A stretch of DNA of 64,000 bases from Paguma larvata (lineage: Eukaryota > Chordata > Mammalia > Carnivora > Viverridae). Both the position numbers and the translations under genes were made by a program. The stretch covers positions 44,540,659 through 44,604,658 of the forward strand of contig CM057842.1 of the NCBI GenBank assembly GCA_030068075.1, given 5' to 3'. This document shows positions 34,600 to 44,599 of the stretch, one piece after another. Every line of letters begins with the position of its first letter. The first letter of the stretch is position 1. The notes beneath the pieces are model-generated. The model was given only the letters and a program-made list of their open reading frames with translations, did not search any database and was not told the origin of the DNA.

Positions 34600-34815
34600 C
34601 AATTTAACAGGAATTGGTTAGTCCCTACTTTGTGCCAGGTGCTGGGCACATAGTATGTAATGTAATGCTTATAACTGCCTAATGAGGTTTATCTGCCTAC
34701 CAATGAAGAAACTGAGGCAGAAAGGTTACATACTTAATGCCACATGATTTGAAGTCAGGATTTGAACACAGTAGTCCAACTCGAGAGCCCATGTTCTTAA
34801 CCACTGCACTGAGCT
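34600..34815 (-). mobile_element. MIR, near full length
   Basis: 'tttgtgccaggtgctgggca', 'aatgaagaaactgaggcaga', 'aggatttgaacacagtagtc' and 'gttcttaaccactgcactga' in reverse MIR order. Confidence 0.88.
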
Positions 34816-34959
34816 GCCTTTCCTCAGTGAGTATATCGTATATAACTTTGTGTTCACATGTGCAAACATTTCTATGTGATGGGTACCATAGAAATTGAAT
34901 TATCAAAGACCCTTTTTTATGGTGTAATGGCCAAGCATTCAGACACAAGATAGCTTCTG

Positions 34960-35090
34960 AGTCAATGATGTTTTCAGTAGCTGCCCTTTATTTCACATGG
35001 TGCTAAGTGCTTCATATGCTTCCCCACATTTAGTGCTTACTTGGCCAGATAGAATCTCTTACTTTAAGAAAAGTACAATCTGGGAAGGTT
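34960..35090 (-). mobile_element. MIR relic
   Basis: 'cacatggtgctaagtgcttc' then 'ttccccacatttagtgctta' is the reverse MIR 3' end. Confidence 0.45.
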
Positions 35091-35229
35091 TTTATGACCC
35101 CAGATCATTCATCGATTAATTTTTTTAGCTTTATTGAGATAGAATTGACATATAACATTGTGTAAGTTCGAGGTGTACAATGTGTTGATTTGGTACATTT
35201 TTCTATTACAAAACGATTACCACCATAAG

Positions 35230-35474
35230 TTTTTTTTTTTTTAATAATTTATTGTCAAATTGGTTTCCATACAACACCCAGTGCTCATCCCAACAAGTGT
35301 CCTCCTCGGTGCCCGTCACCCACTCTCCCCCCTCCCACACCCCCCTCACCCCTCAGTTTGTTCTTAGTCTTTGAGAGTCTCTTACGTTTTGTCTCCCTCC
35401 CTCTCTGAGTCTTCCTTTCCCCTCTTCCCCTCCCCCATGATTTTCTGCTAAGTCTCAAAATCCACCTCTGCGTG
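35230..35474 (-). mobile_element. Young 5'-truncated carnivore L1 nested in an old L1
   Basis: Poly-T followed by 'tttattgtcaaattggtttc' and 'acacccagtgctcatcccaa', the carnivore L1 3' UTR. Perfect duplication ccaccataag at 35220-35229 and 35475-35484 flanks it. Only about 245 bp of the 3' end was copied. Confidence 0.93.
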
Positions 35475-36045
35475 CCACCATAAGTTTTAACAGCTGTACC
35501 ACATCATGTCACGTGGTTACTATATGTGCACGTATGTGGTGAGAACATGTAAGATTTACTCTCTCAGCAACTTTCCAGAATATAATATTGTTAACTGTAA
35601 TGACCGTGCTCTACATTAGGCCCCCAGAACTCTATCTTAGAACTGAAAGTTTGTACTCTTGAACCAACATCTGTTCTTTTCTTCCATCCCCCATCTCATG
35701 GTAACCACTGTTCTGGCCTGTTTCTAGGAGTTTGGCTTTTTTGGATCCCACATAAAAGTGATACCATGCAGTATTTGTCCTTGTATGACTTATTTCATTT
35801 AACATAATGCCTTCAGGTTCCATCCAGGTTGTTGCGCATGACAGAGTGTCTTTATTTCTCAAGAATGAATAATATCCCATTCTATGTACATGCTGGATCA
35901 TCTTTATCCGTTCATCTCTGGTGAACACTTAGGTTGTTTCCATAGCTTGGCTATTGTGAATAATATCACAGTGAACATGGGAGATAACATTTAAAGATAC
36001 TGATTTTGTTTCCTTTGTACATATACTTAGAAGTGGGATTTCTGG

Positions 36046-36260
36046 GGCACCTGGGTGGCTCAGTTGGTTAAATGGCCAACTTCAGCTCAGGTCATGATCT
36101 CACGGTCTGTGAGTTCGAGGCCTGCGTCAGGCTCTGTGCTGATGGCTCATCAGAGCCTGGAGCCTGCTTCAGATTCTGTGTCTCCCTCTCTCTCTGCCCC
36201 TCCCCAACTTGCTCTCTGTCTCTCTCTCTCAAAAATAATAAACATTAAAAAAATAAAAAA
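36046..36260 (+). mobile_element. CAN-type SINE nested in an old L1
   Basis: Near-consensus plus-strand SINE. The flanks duplicate agaagtgggatttctgg (36029-36045); the right copy at 36261-36280 carries a 3-bp insertion. Confidence 0.95.
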
Positions 36261-36375
36261 AGAAGTGGTGGGATTTCTGGGTTACATGGTAGTTGTATTT
36301 TTAATTTTTTGAAGAACCTCCGTAGTGTTTTCCATAGTGGCTGTACCTGTTTACATTTCCACCAGTAGAGATGGC

Positions 36376-37070
36376 ACATTTAGCGAATGACAGTTGGTGA
36401 CCTGAACCCAGGTTTCCTGAAGTCAAGACCTTCTACTCTTAATTTAATTTCCTTTTGACTATGTTCAGTTGGGTCTCCATTTAAAGAAAGTTTTGGCTAA
36501 AACTTTGGACTTCTAAATAGTTATTTGTGGCTTTCTAACTTAAAAATAATATCTCTTTAGTATTTGGAAGTAACCTTACAAAGAAATTTATTTTTGAAGT
36601 TTTTCTTTCAGATTATTTGTGAAGATTTGATATTTTCCCCCTTGATCAAAGTTAAAATGTAGGGATATGACCCTGAAGCCCAGGTAAGGATAGGGGTGTT
36701 TCCACTTAGTCTAAGTATAAATGTGAATCAGAGTTTTTATGTGGATGCACACCTCCCTTCTATAAATAATTATTTCAGCATTCATTGTAAATTCACTGAT
36801 GTTCATGAACCCATGGGGTGAATCCACGGAGTTTTAAAGTAAGCGTTGTTACAACCACTTTAGCTCCTCCATATTGCCTCCCACTGCTTTCCTGTAAGAA
36901 CATTGCCTGTCCACTCTGAGGAAGTTTATAAAAGTGTTTAGACAACCTATAAACTAGTCAACTTCCCAATTGAGTTTAAAAGCTGGGAAAATAAACTTTA
37001 GAATGGATAATCTGAGAATTTCTTCTGTCAACTGACAGATGGAGGATGAAAAAACCTAGGAGGAAAAAAA
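36376..37070 (+). other. Unremarkable intron
   Basis: No recognised element. Confidence 0.55.
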
Positions 37071-37309
37071 TTTTTTTTGAGTTTATTTATTTATTTTGAA
37101 AGAGAGCGAGAGAGAGGGAAGGAGAGAGACAGATGGACAATGGGAGTGGGGGGAGGGGCAGAGAGAGGAGGAGAGAGAGAATCCCAAGCAGGCTCCACAC
37201 TGTCAGCTCAGAGCCTGATGTTGGGTTTGAATGGACTACCCACAAGATCATGATCTGAGCTGAAATCTAGAGTTGGAAGCTTAACCAACTGAGCTACGCA
37301 GGTGCCCCC
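37071..37309 (-). mobile_element. CAN-type SINE with purine-expanded body
   Basis: Poly-T at left, an enlarged GA/GGGA region at 37100-37180, and 'ctgagctacgcaggtgcccc' at right. No clear duplication. Confidence 0.9.
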
Positions 37310-37515
37310 CGAAAATCTTAATTGGAAATAAAGTCATCCAGTAGAATGCCTGATAGGATGAGAAATTTGAAGAAAGTTGAGGATATTCTAAAGGCAAAAT
37401 AGTGCAAGAAAAAAGATCATTAGAAACTGCAGGAAAGACTCAAACTGAACTAAAAGGAAATGTATTCATGTTATTTCTTGTGCTTTGGACAGTATTTACA
37501 TGGTCATAATAATTT

Positions 37516-37661
37516 TTTTAACATTTATTCATTTTTGAGAGAGCGTGAGCAGGGGAAGGGTAGAGAGAGAGGCAGACACAGAATCCAAAGCGGGCTCCAG
37601 GCTCTGAGCCATCAGCACAGAGCCCGATGCGGGGCTCAAACTCACAGACCGTAAGATCATG
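37516..37661 (-). mobile_element. 5'-truncated CAN-type SINE with perfect target-site duplication
   Basis: Ends at 'gaccgtaagatcatg', so the A-box half of the tRNA-like head (about 50 bp) is absent. It is nevertheless bracketed by a perfect 19-bp duplication tacatggtcataataattt (37497-37515, 37662-37680). It therefore inserted already truncated. Confidence 0.96.
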
Positions 37662-37680
37662 TACATGGTCATAATAATTT

Positions 37681-38239
37681 AAACATAGAATCTCAAAATA
37701 AAAAGACATCTTAGGTAACCACAATCCCATCATCACACCTCTTAAAACTAACAATTCTTATCATTGCCATTTCGATTTTTCTCTGAAGGTGTGAAAAAAA
37801 TTAGTTAATATGTTCAAATGAGGTTCCCAAACAGGCCTGTATATGAACATTATGTGTCTTGCATCTCTTTTAAGTCCCTTTAATGTAGAATAGTTCCGTT
37901 TTCCTTTTACCATGCCATTGACTTACTAAACAATATTTCATATTAAATATATGTGTTGGTAGTAATTTGATTAAAACCTTTAAAGCGTTAAAAATAGTAC
38001 AGGTGACTTTATTTTTAAAAGTCTTATGTTCTCCTTTTTAATAAACAATTCCTTTTTAATGCCTAAGTTCAAACATCTCCAGTGTAGCAGTGTTTTTTTA
38101 TCAACTCTTTTGGCCAGGATTCTTTGCATATGAAGGTGAATAAAAATAATTGTTCTCCTCAAGGATTTTTGAACATCCTTGCTGAGGTATTTTGCTGTAT
38201 GGAATTGTAATTATTTTTTTAAGGTAACAGTTAATGGAT
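37681..38239 (+). other. AT-rich intron
   Basis: No recognised element. Confidence 0.55.
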
Positions 38240-38400
38240 TCTTTATTAGGTACCAGCCACTAAGTGCTTTAAATGTATTATTTTATTTAATCCTTACCCT
38301 ATCCTATGAGAGAATCCTCACTGTATAGATAAGAAGCTTAAGACCTGAGGAGATTAAGCAACTTGGTGGAGGGTCACCGAGCTAGTAAGGAACTCAGCCT
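38240..38400 (-). mobile_element. MIR
   Basis: 'taggtaccagccactaagtg', 'tttatttaatccttacccta' and 'gattaagcaacttggtggag' follow reverse MIR. Confidence 0.82.
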
Positions 38401-38524
38401 GTATATGAGCGAGGTCTTTTTGTTACTGGAACCTGACCCCTCATTTCTAAACCACATTGGGTGTCTCAGTTTTGACATGCTAGCCATCCTTCCTAATAGG
38501 CACCATCATGTTCTGGTTCAAACT

Positions 38525-38960
38525 ATGAACTATGGAGTCAGACCACGTGGTTTTAATCCTGGCTCTCACACTTGATAGCTCTGTGGGCTTCTCTGAGTTA
38601 CTCTCTGTGTGTCTCAGTTTCTCCATCTTTAAAATGAGGATAATAGTGGGGCCCCTGGGTGGGTCTGTCGGTTACGTGACTGACTTTGGCTCAGGTCATG
38701 ATCTCATGTTTTGTGGGTTTGAGTCCCACATCAGGCTCTGTGCTGACAGCTCAGAGCCTGTGCCTGCTTCAGATTCTGTCTCCTTCTCTTTCTGCCCCTC
38801 CTCACCTGTGCTCTGTCTCTCTCAAAAGAAATAGAAAATTTTTTTAAAATGAGGATAATAGTCCTATCTCATAGGTCGATTAAATGAGTTCTTAAATTTA
38901 AAGACTTTGGAACAGCACCTGATGCATACATAAATAGAAAAATAATTGGCAACTGGAAAC
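38525..38960 (+). mobile_element. MIR split by a SINE
   Basis: The left part (38525-38647) has 'ctatggagtcagaccacgtg' and 'tcagtttctccatctttaaa'. The right part (38863-38960) resumes with 'cctatctcataggtcgatta'. The join is exact once the SINE and one duplicated copy are set aside. Confidence 0.92.
38648..38842 (+). mobile_element. CAN-type SINE inserted into a MIR
   Basis: Plus-strand copy bracketed by a perfect 20-bp duplication, tttaaaatgaggataatagt (38628-38647, 38843-38862), made of MIR sequence. Confidence 0.96.
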
Positions 38961-39462
38961 ACTGTGCTCGACATATATGCGGATGGATGGATGATGGAAA
39001 CATTGACAAATAAGAAAAAGCGGAAGCAAGTTGTAGGTTGTTTTTTCTTCTATTTCATCAGCGAAAGGACTCCCTTAATGTAATAAGATTCTCTGTCAGG
39101 CCCCATAATATTTTGTTGATGGGTTTCATGATGTTTAGTGTTCATGTCAAGTTTCTGACTATTCCTTTTCAATTTGCTTTTCTTCAAATCCTATGAATAA
39201 CCAGGAAGTGTAAGGGCGACTATCATGTTAAGCTTTCTGTGGGAGGAGAGAGAATTGGCTTTGGGTTTTCCTCTCAAGGAGAAAGAAAAAAATGTTAGTC
39301 ACATTACAGTATTGAAAAAAACCTCAAAAGGTTCTGGAGGAACAGATTAACTTTAGTGTGTGGGTAGTAGGTGCAGTAATTGAACCTCTGCCGTGTAATG
39401 TGTCCTCAAGGTCTTAAGAGAAGTAGAGGTAACCGTAGTTGTGATTATATGATTATGATAAT
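38961..39462 (+). other. Unremarkable intron
   Basis: No recognised element. Confidence 0.55.
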
Positions 39463-39560
39463 ATGACTGAGCAGTTAACGATGGCTCCAGAACTTCTTGC
39501 TTGGTTTGACCAACTTCTTTTTTTTTTAACCTTTTGAACTTGCTAACATGATTGGTTATG
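39463..39560 (+). repeat. Local repeat, copy 1
   Basis: Shares 'tgactgag..gttaa', 'gctccagaa' and 'aaccttttgaact' followed by 'tgctaa' with 39987-40070, in the same order and strand. Family not recognised. Confidence 0.6.
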
Positions 39561-39986
39561 ATGTAGGAGGCTGAGCTACCTGGAGACCAACGAATTGCTC
39601 TCAAGCTGTCACCTTGCCAGCTCATCTGACTGTAGATCCTGTATTGATTTTGCTGGAGATGGATGTAGAATGAGGTGGAGAATCTTGTATTAAACCCCTC
39701 CTGATGTATTTTCAGCAGCTGACCTGGATGGTTGTGATTTGCCGATTCCTCTTGTGTAATAGGTGTTAGTAAGTGTCAGGTAGTTTGGGATGTGTAGTGT
39801 CAGATGAAAGCAGGTGATGTGCTCGGTGTAGTGAATTCTTCCTGAAGTTGGTGGTAATGCGAATGAAATTCTATCCTAACAAATGCAACAACTGGTCTGA
39901 TTGAGAAGAACAAGGTGGAATTTTCCATCGTTGTACCCTCATCCTCTGAATAACACACAGCGAGTTCCAGGGACCATGACAGTAAT

Positions 39987-40070
39987 GTGACTGAGTGGTT
40001 AATGACAGCTCCAGAAATCCTGTTAGTTTGTTTGTTTAACCTTTTGAACTTTGCTAATACATAATTGTTT
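39987..40070 (+). repeat. Local repeat, copy 2
   Basis: Partner of 39463-39560, about 520 bp downstream, with a shorter T-rich middle. Confidence 0.6.
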
Positions 40071-41094
40071 AAAATTTGTGTATTAACCAAAACTCATTAA
40101 AACATGTTTCTAGTTTCAAATTTACTGATGTGTTTTGGTCCATTGTGATAAACTGACCAAAATGGAAAAAAAGGGGGAAAATAAGAAATAATGTATATTA
40201 GTTATTTTTATGTCCAGTTTTTGAATCTGAAATGGCTTGTGGTACAGCACTACATTTGCCAACCTACGTCTCTCCCCCTCCGCCAGTATTGGCTTGTCGT
40301 ATTCATGGTTTGCCCTACATGACTTAATGGTTTTTTTTGTTTTTGTTTTTTTGTTTTTGTTTTTTAATTTGGGATAAAAGAACATGAGTAATAGACCTGC
40401 CAATAACTATTTTAAAATATAAACAGATAGCTGTTCGTTTTCCTGTAAAGGTCACTCTCAGGATTCAGAGCTCATGACTCTTAGGGTGGCTATTTTTCTT
40501 AAAGGAAATTTTTTAGACAAGATCAATTGAGTATGTATCTCCTAGGTCATTGACATTTATTCACCTTTGATTTTAATGCTTGTTAACTTTCTAAACATGT
40601 AAAAGATTACGATTGAGATAATTCTTATCAAAATATTTTGATATTCTAAAAATTCTTAATTTCTATCTTTTATAAGAAGAATTGTTAGATTGAAAAACAT
40701 TTCAGTCTAGCAATAGGTAGCTTTGCATTTTAGGTTGTAATAGTCTCCAATTTTATTAAAAGCTTGTCTTGTAAACAACCATAGATTTTTTTTTGACTAA
40801 AGAAAATCCTGAGTGGGTGAAGCAGTTGGACTAATTGTTTAAGCTGAGATTACTTAGGAAAGGATATTTGACATGTTTATATTACACTGAGCGAATTGTT
40901 TATGGTAGGGATCATTTAAATATGCATTACCAATATCTTAGGTTTGAGATTTGCCAACTTTGTATGTTGACACGTTCCAGAATCTTACAATAGCACTAGC
41001 TCATGGTTGTTCTCCTTTTGAATAATTTGCAGGACTTTGCAACTAGCTGAACATAGTTGACCTTTGAAGGCAGTACTTGATTCATTCAAAAAAA
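40071..41094 (+). other. AT-rich intron
   Basis: A (TTTTTG)n-like T-rich tract lies at about 40330-40365. Nothing else recognised. Confidence 0.55.
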
Positions 41095-41290
41095 AATCAT
41101 GCCTTCAGTACACTAAGCATTCTGCTAAGCTTCAAAATCATAGTACTGAATGAGATAAAGGAAGGGTCTGCCTCATAGAGCTTCCAATCTAAAAGGGTAC
41201 GGCAAGTAAGCAGCAATAAACAAGGTGCATCAGAGAGTGATAAATGCTGTGAAGACCGTAAAATCAGATGGTGACATGCAGTGTTGTTGG
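41095..41290 (-). mobile_element. L2 3' region relic
   Basis: 'gtacactaagcattctgcta', 'gcctcatagagcttccaatc' and 'agagagtgataaatgctgtg' are the reverse L2 order. Confidence 0.75.
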
Positions 41291-41839
41291 GGCAAAATGG
41301 TGTAGCCAGCACTAAATCAGGTGCTGAGGGAATCTTGCAGAGAAGGTTTCATAGCCATGTTGAGCCTGTGGGGAATGGTGTGGTAAGCACCTGGAATATC
41401 AAGGGAAAATGCTGTGATGCCTGGAGTGTTGGAGGAAAAGGAAGAAACCAGGGCGCCAGGGAACCCATCCGTGTGTGCTAACCCATCCTCACTATACAGA
41501 GTGGTCAAGGCAGTGTAAGAAGTGATTTGGCCTCTTCATATGGACAGCTAGAAGTATTATGTAAATCAGGTTTTGATAAGCCATGTAAAATTGAGATGAC
41601 AGAGGTCTGATTTCCTGACTGGTTGCAGGAGCACTTGTCCCCAGTCCTGCTGGTTGTGTGGATTTCCAGGGCCCCCTTTCCTCTTTTGCCTACTCTTGTA
41701 TTGGCAAGGGGATGAGACTGTGCTGGATTTGTTCACTCAGGATGTTTGGGGAACTTGTGAATCAACAGACCAGGATACTATGCTTGATATTTGGTAGGTT
41801 GGTGGTTGTTCGCTAAACAAAATTGACTTTTTGTAGAGG
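41291..41839 (+). other. Intron, possibly a continuation of old L2
   Basis: 41291-41450 keeps a faint L2-like GA-rich pattern. The rest has nothing recognised. Confidence 0.4.
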
Positions 41840-42275
41840 TTGTATTAGTTTGCGAGGGCTGCCATAACAAAGCACCTTTTGTGGCTTAAATAACAGAAAT
41901 TTATTGTCTCAACTAAATTAAGGTGTTGGTGGCATTCTGACAGTGGCAAGTAAGAAATCTGCCCCCCGCATCTCTCTCCTGGCTTTTGGCAGTTTGCTAG
42001 CCGTCCTTGACCTTCCTTCGTTTCTGCTGTGCCACCCTCCTCTCTGCTGCATCCTCACATGGCATTCTACGTGTGCGTGTCCACATATCCCTTTTTATAA
42101 GGCGCAGGCATATTGGATTAGGGCTCACCCTGTCCCATTGTAGCCTCGTCCTAACTAATTACATGTGCAGTCACCCTCTTTCCAAATACCGTCATATTCA
42201 GAGCTACAGAATGTTAGGACTTCAGCATCTGAATTTGGTCAGAGAACACAGTTCAGTCCATAACAGAGGTGTATA
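41840..42275 (-). mobile_element. MaLR-like LTR
   Basis: 'tgtattagtttgcgagggct', 'gccataacaaagcacc', 'cagaaatttattgtctcaac', 'attggattagggctcaccct' and 'cagtccataaca' give both LTR ends in antisense order. Solitary. Confidence 0.83.
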
Positions 42276-44179
42276 TAATTTGGCTAAATTCATGGTCTCT
42301 CACAAATTGCCTGAAAATTTGTGAAGCTATTCACCCATTTTTCAACTTCAGTACCTGGAAACCATGGCCCCCTTTACATTTTATAACGAGGGTTTTTTGA
42401 GCTCTTACTATGCACTCATTTGTCTGTGCAGAGATCTTGACAGGTGTTACCCTGTCAAGAAGCACCCTCCAGGGATGGTTCTGAAATCAGCCTCTCTTGC
42501 AGTTGAGTAAACTGAGGCTTCATTCTATAAGGAACACTTGGCCTTGTCACCTCATCAGTTCTAGTTTCAGTGCTATTCTTCAGATAGATATTAAATTGCT
42601 GGACTTGGTAGAGTTCTAGGAGCCTGCCGTGGCCACACTAACAGCGTCTCTAGGCAAAAGGAGTTTCTTCCTCTGGGAGCAGTTTCTTTCTGAACTGTAT
42701 TCCCTTGCATTTGGTGCCTCCTTTGGTCTTTATCCTTGTAAGATCTTATGTCATTGCATGGCAGTACTGTGAAGATTAATTAGTTAATATTCGTGAAGTA
42801 CTTTGAAGATGAAAAGCTCCTGGACGCTAAATAAAATTAGATTTGGTCTCGCGATGCCAAGAAATGAACAGTTTTTTTCTTTCCTGCTTAGGGTCAAAAG
42901 CATCCCCTTAGCATGCAGGAGAGCACGCATGTCCTCGCAGGGAGTGGGCTGTATTGATGATCTCCCTGAGGGGAAGCTCTGAATTGGTGACCAGTTCTCT
43001 TTTACCCTAGATGGGATTCTGCAAACTATTGAACGGTTGACTCCCTGCTAAATAGAAATGCGATTGATACTGAAACACATTTTAAATCTCAACTTCGAGG
43101 GAATTAAATTGAGTGCAACCCCAGAAATTCAGAGATGACTGTCACCGTAGTTAGGAAAGTGATTCTGACGTTCAGCTAAGTGCACAAATGCCATAAGTGA
43201 TATCAAGGTTTCACAACATTAGGTTGTAGTTTTTTTCGTGTCTTCTACATTTGTTACCAGTTTGGCCTGAGATTTGTGCCAGGGAGTTCACATGTGTCAC
43301 TCTTAATGAATCTGAGTGGCATGGTGTTGGCTCTGTCTTGTCCATTGCTCTTCCTGGTAGCCGAATCCCTAAACAGTGTGCTGTGGCATATCCTCAAACG
43401 AACTTCATAAAAGTGTGTTGGAGACGGGCGAGAAGATAAATTCACAGGACAAATAAATGTAAAAAATTATGACTTGTAAGAATGCGTAAGCCAAATTGGG
43501 AGCCAAACTGGAGACTGAATCTTGGATGTTTAAAAGACTGTATTCTTGCCTTCTCCTTTTGGGCAGATCTTCTAAATAGTGCCCTTAACTCATGAGGTTA
43601 GCACTTGCTTTTCAAAAGAACAATATATATCAGCAATATTTTATTATGCAGGAATTGTTTTCCCAGAATATATAGGCCTGTACTTGAAGTCTCACCTATG
43701 AGCAAGCTTCTATTGGATTTAGCTCCTAGAACCTGAGCTGTGAATAAATAGGCAAGGTAGGGAGTAGGTGACCAATTTCAGCCAAGAATGAGGCCAGGTG
43801 AGCCAAGTTCAGAGCCAAGTCAGAATTGGGATGGAGAGAAGTAGATAGTAGTGTTTGACTTTAGAGATAGACGCAAACACTCCTACCCTGCAAACGTGTT
43901 TCCCAGGTTCTTCCTAAATACAGTACACATGCCTTCCCTGCATTGCTCTACCTGTCTAACCCGTATGACTCTGGACAATAGCCAACCTGTCCTGGGTCTT
44001 GGCCAGTACTAGATAATCTCCTGGCACCAAGTGCAGTCAAGACCAGTTTTCTTTGTCTTCGTTTCTCCTCAGGAGAGTTGAATGTTTATTTGGTTGTCTT
44101 TCTTGCCTCTGCTTCCTTCATTCCTAGTTTAGGCACTCCTTCCTTTAGCTCTCTCCCTCCAGGGTGTGTGTCTTGACTG
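42276..44179 (+). other. Mostly single-copy intron
   Basis: A weak reverse MIR may lie at 42390-42525 ('gagtaaactgaggcttcatt'). The remainder, including 42850-43440, has no recognised element. Confidence 0.5.
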
Positions 44180-44370
44180 GTACCACAGTGTAGGTTAAGA
44201 TCGCCTGAGTATGAATTCTGGTCATGCCTCTTAGAACCTACATGACCTTGGGAAAGTTATTTAGTCTCTCCTTGCCTCAGTTTCCTCATCAGTGAAATGG
44301 GTATATTAGTAATACCTATTTGATCACAATGTTTTCAGAATTAAATGGGTTAATACATGTTAAGCTCTTA
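44180..44370 (+). mobile_element. MIR
   Basis: 'catgaccttgggaaagttat', 'cctcagtttcctcatcagtg' and 'attaaatgggttaatacatg' in MIR order. Confidence 0.9.
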
Positions 44371-44599
44371 GGGTGCAACCTGTAATGTGTTCAACTGGTA
44401 TTAATGGAAGAGGAAGTGAATTTTCCTCTTTATCCCTTTCAATTCTTACCTGGGTAACATTGGACAATAACTCTCTATTTTTCTTTTCTTTAGTCCTTCC
44501 TTTTATTTATTTTTCCAGCACTAATGAGGAGGAGAAAAGATCTGGTTGCAGTTAGATCAAGTCCTCGTTGAATTCTTGTAATGCTCCAAGTCAGAGGTG
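44371..44599 (+). other. Unremarkable intron
   Basis: No recognised element. Confidence 0.6.

Larger units (their letters stand above)
35118..36375 (-). mobile_element. Old L1 3' region, with two nested insertions
   Basis: 'agctttattgagatagaatt', 'tgtacaatgtgttgatttgg', 'tacttagaagtgggatttct' and 'tttccatagtggctgtacct' follow an antisense mammalian L1 3' UTR to ORF2 end. The copy is split by a younger L1 (35230-35474) and a SINE (36046-36260). No coding capacity. Confidence 0.87.
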
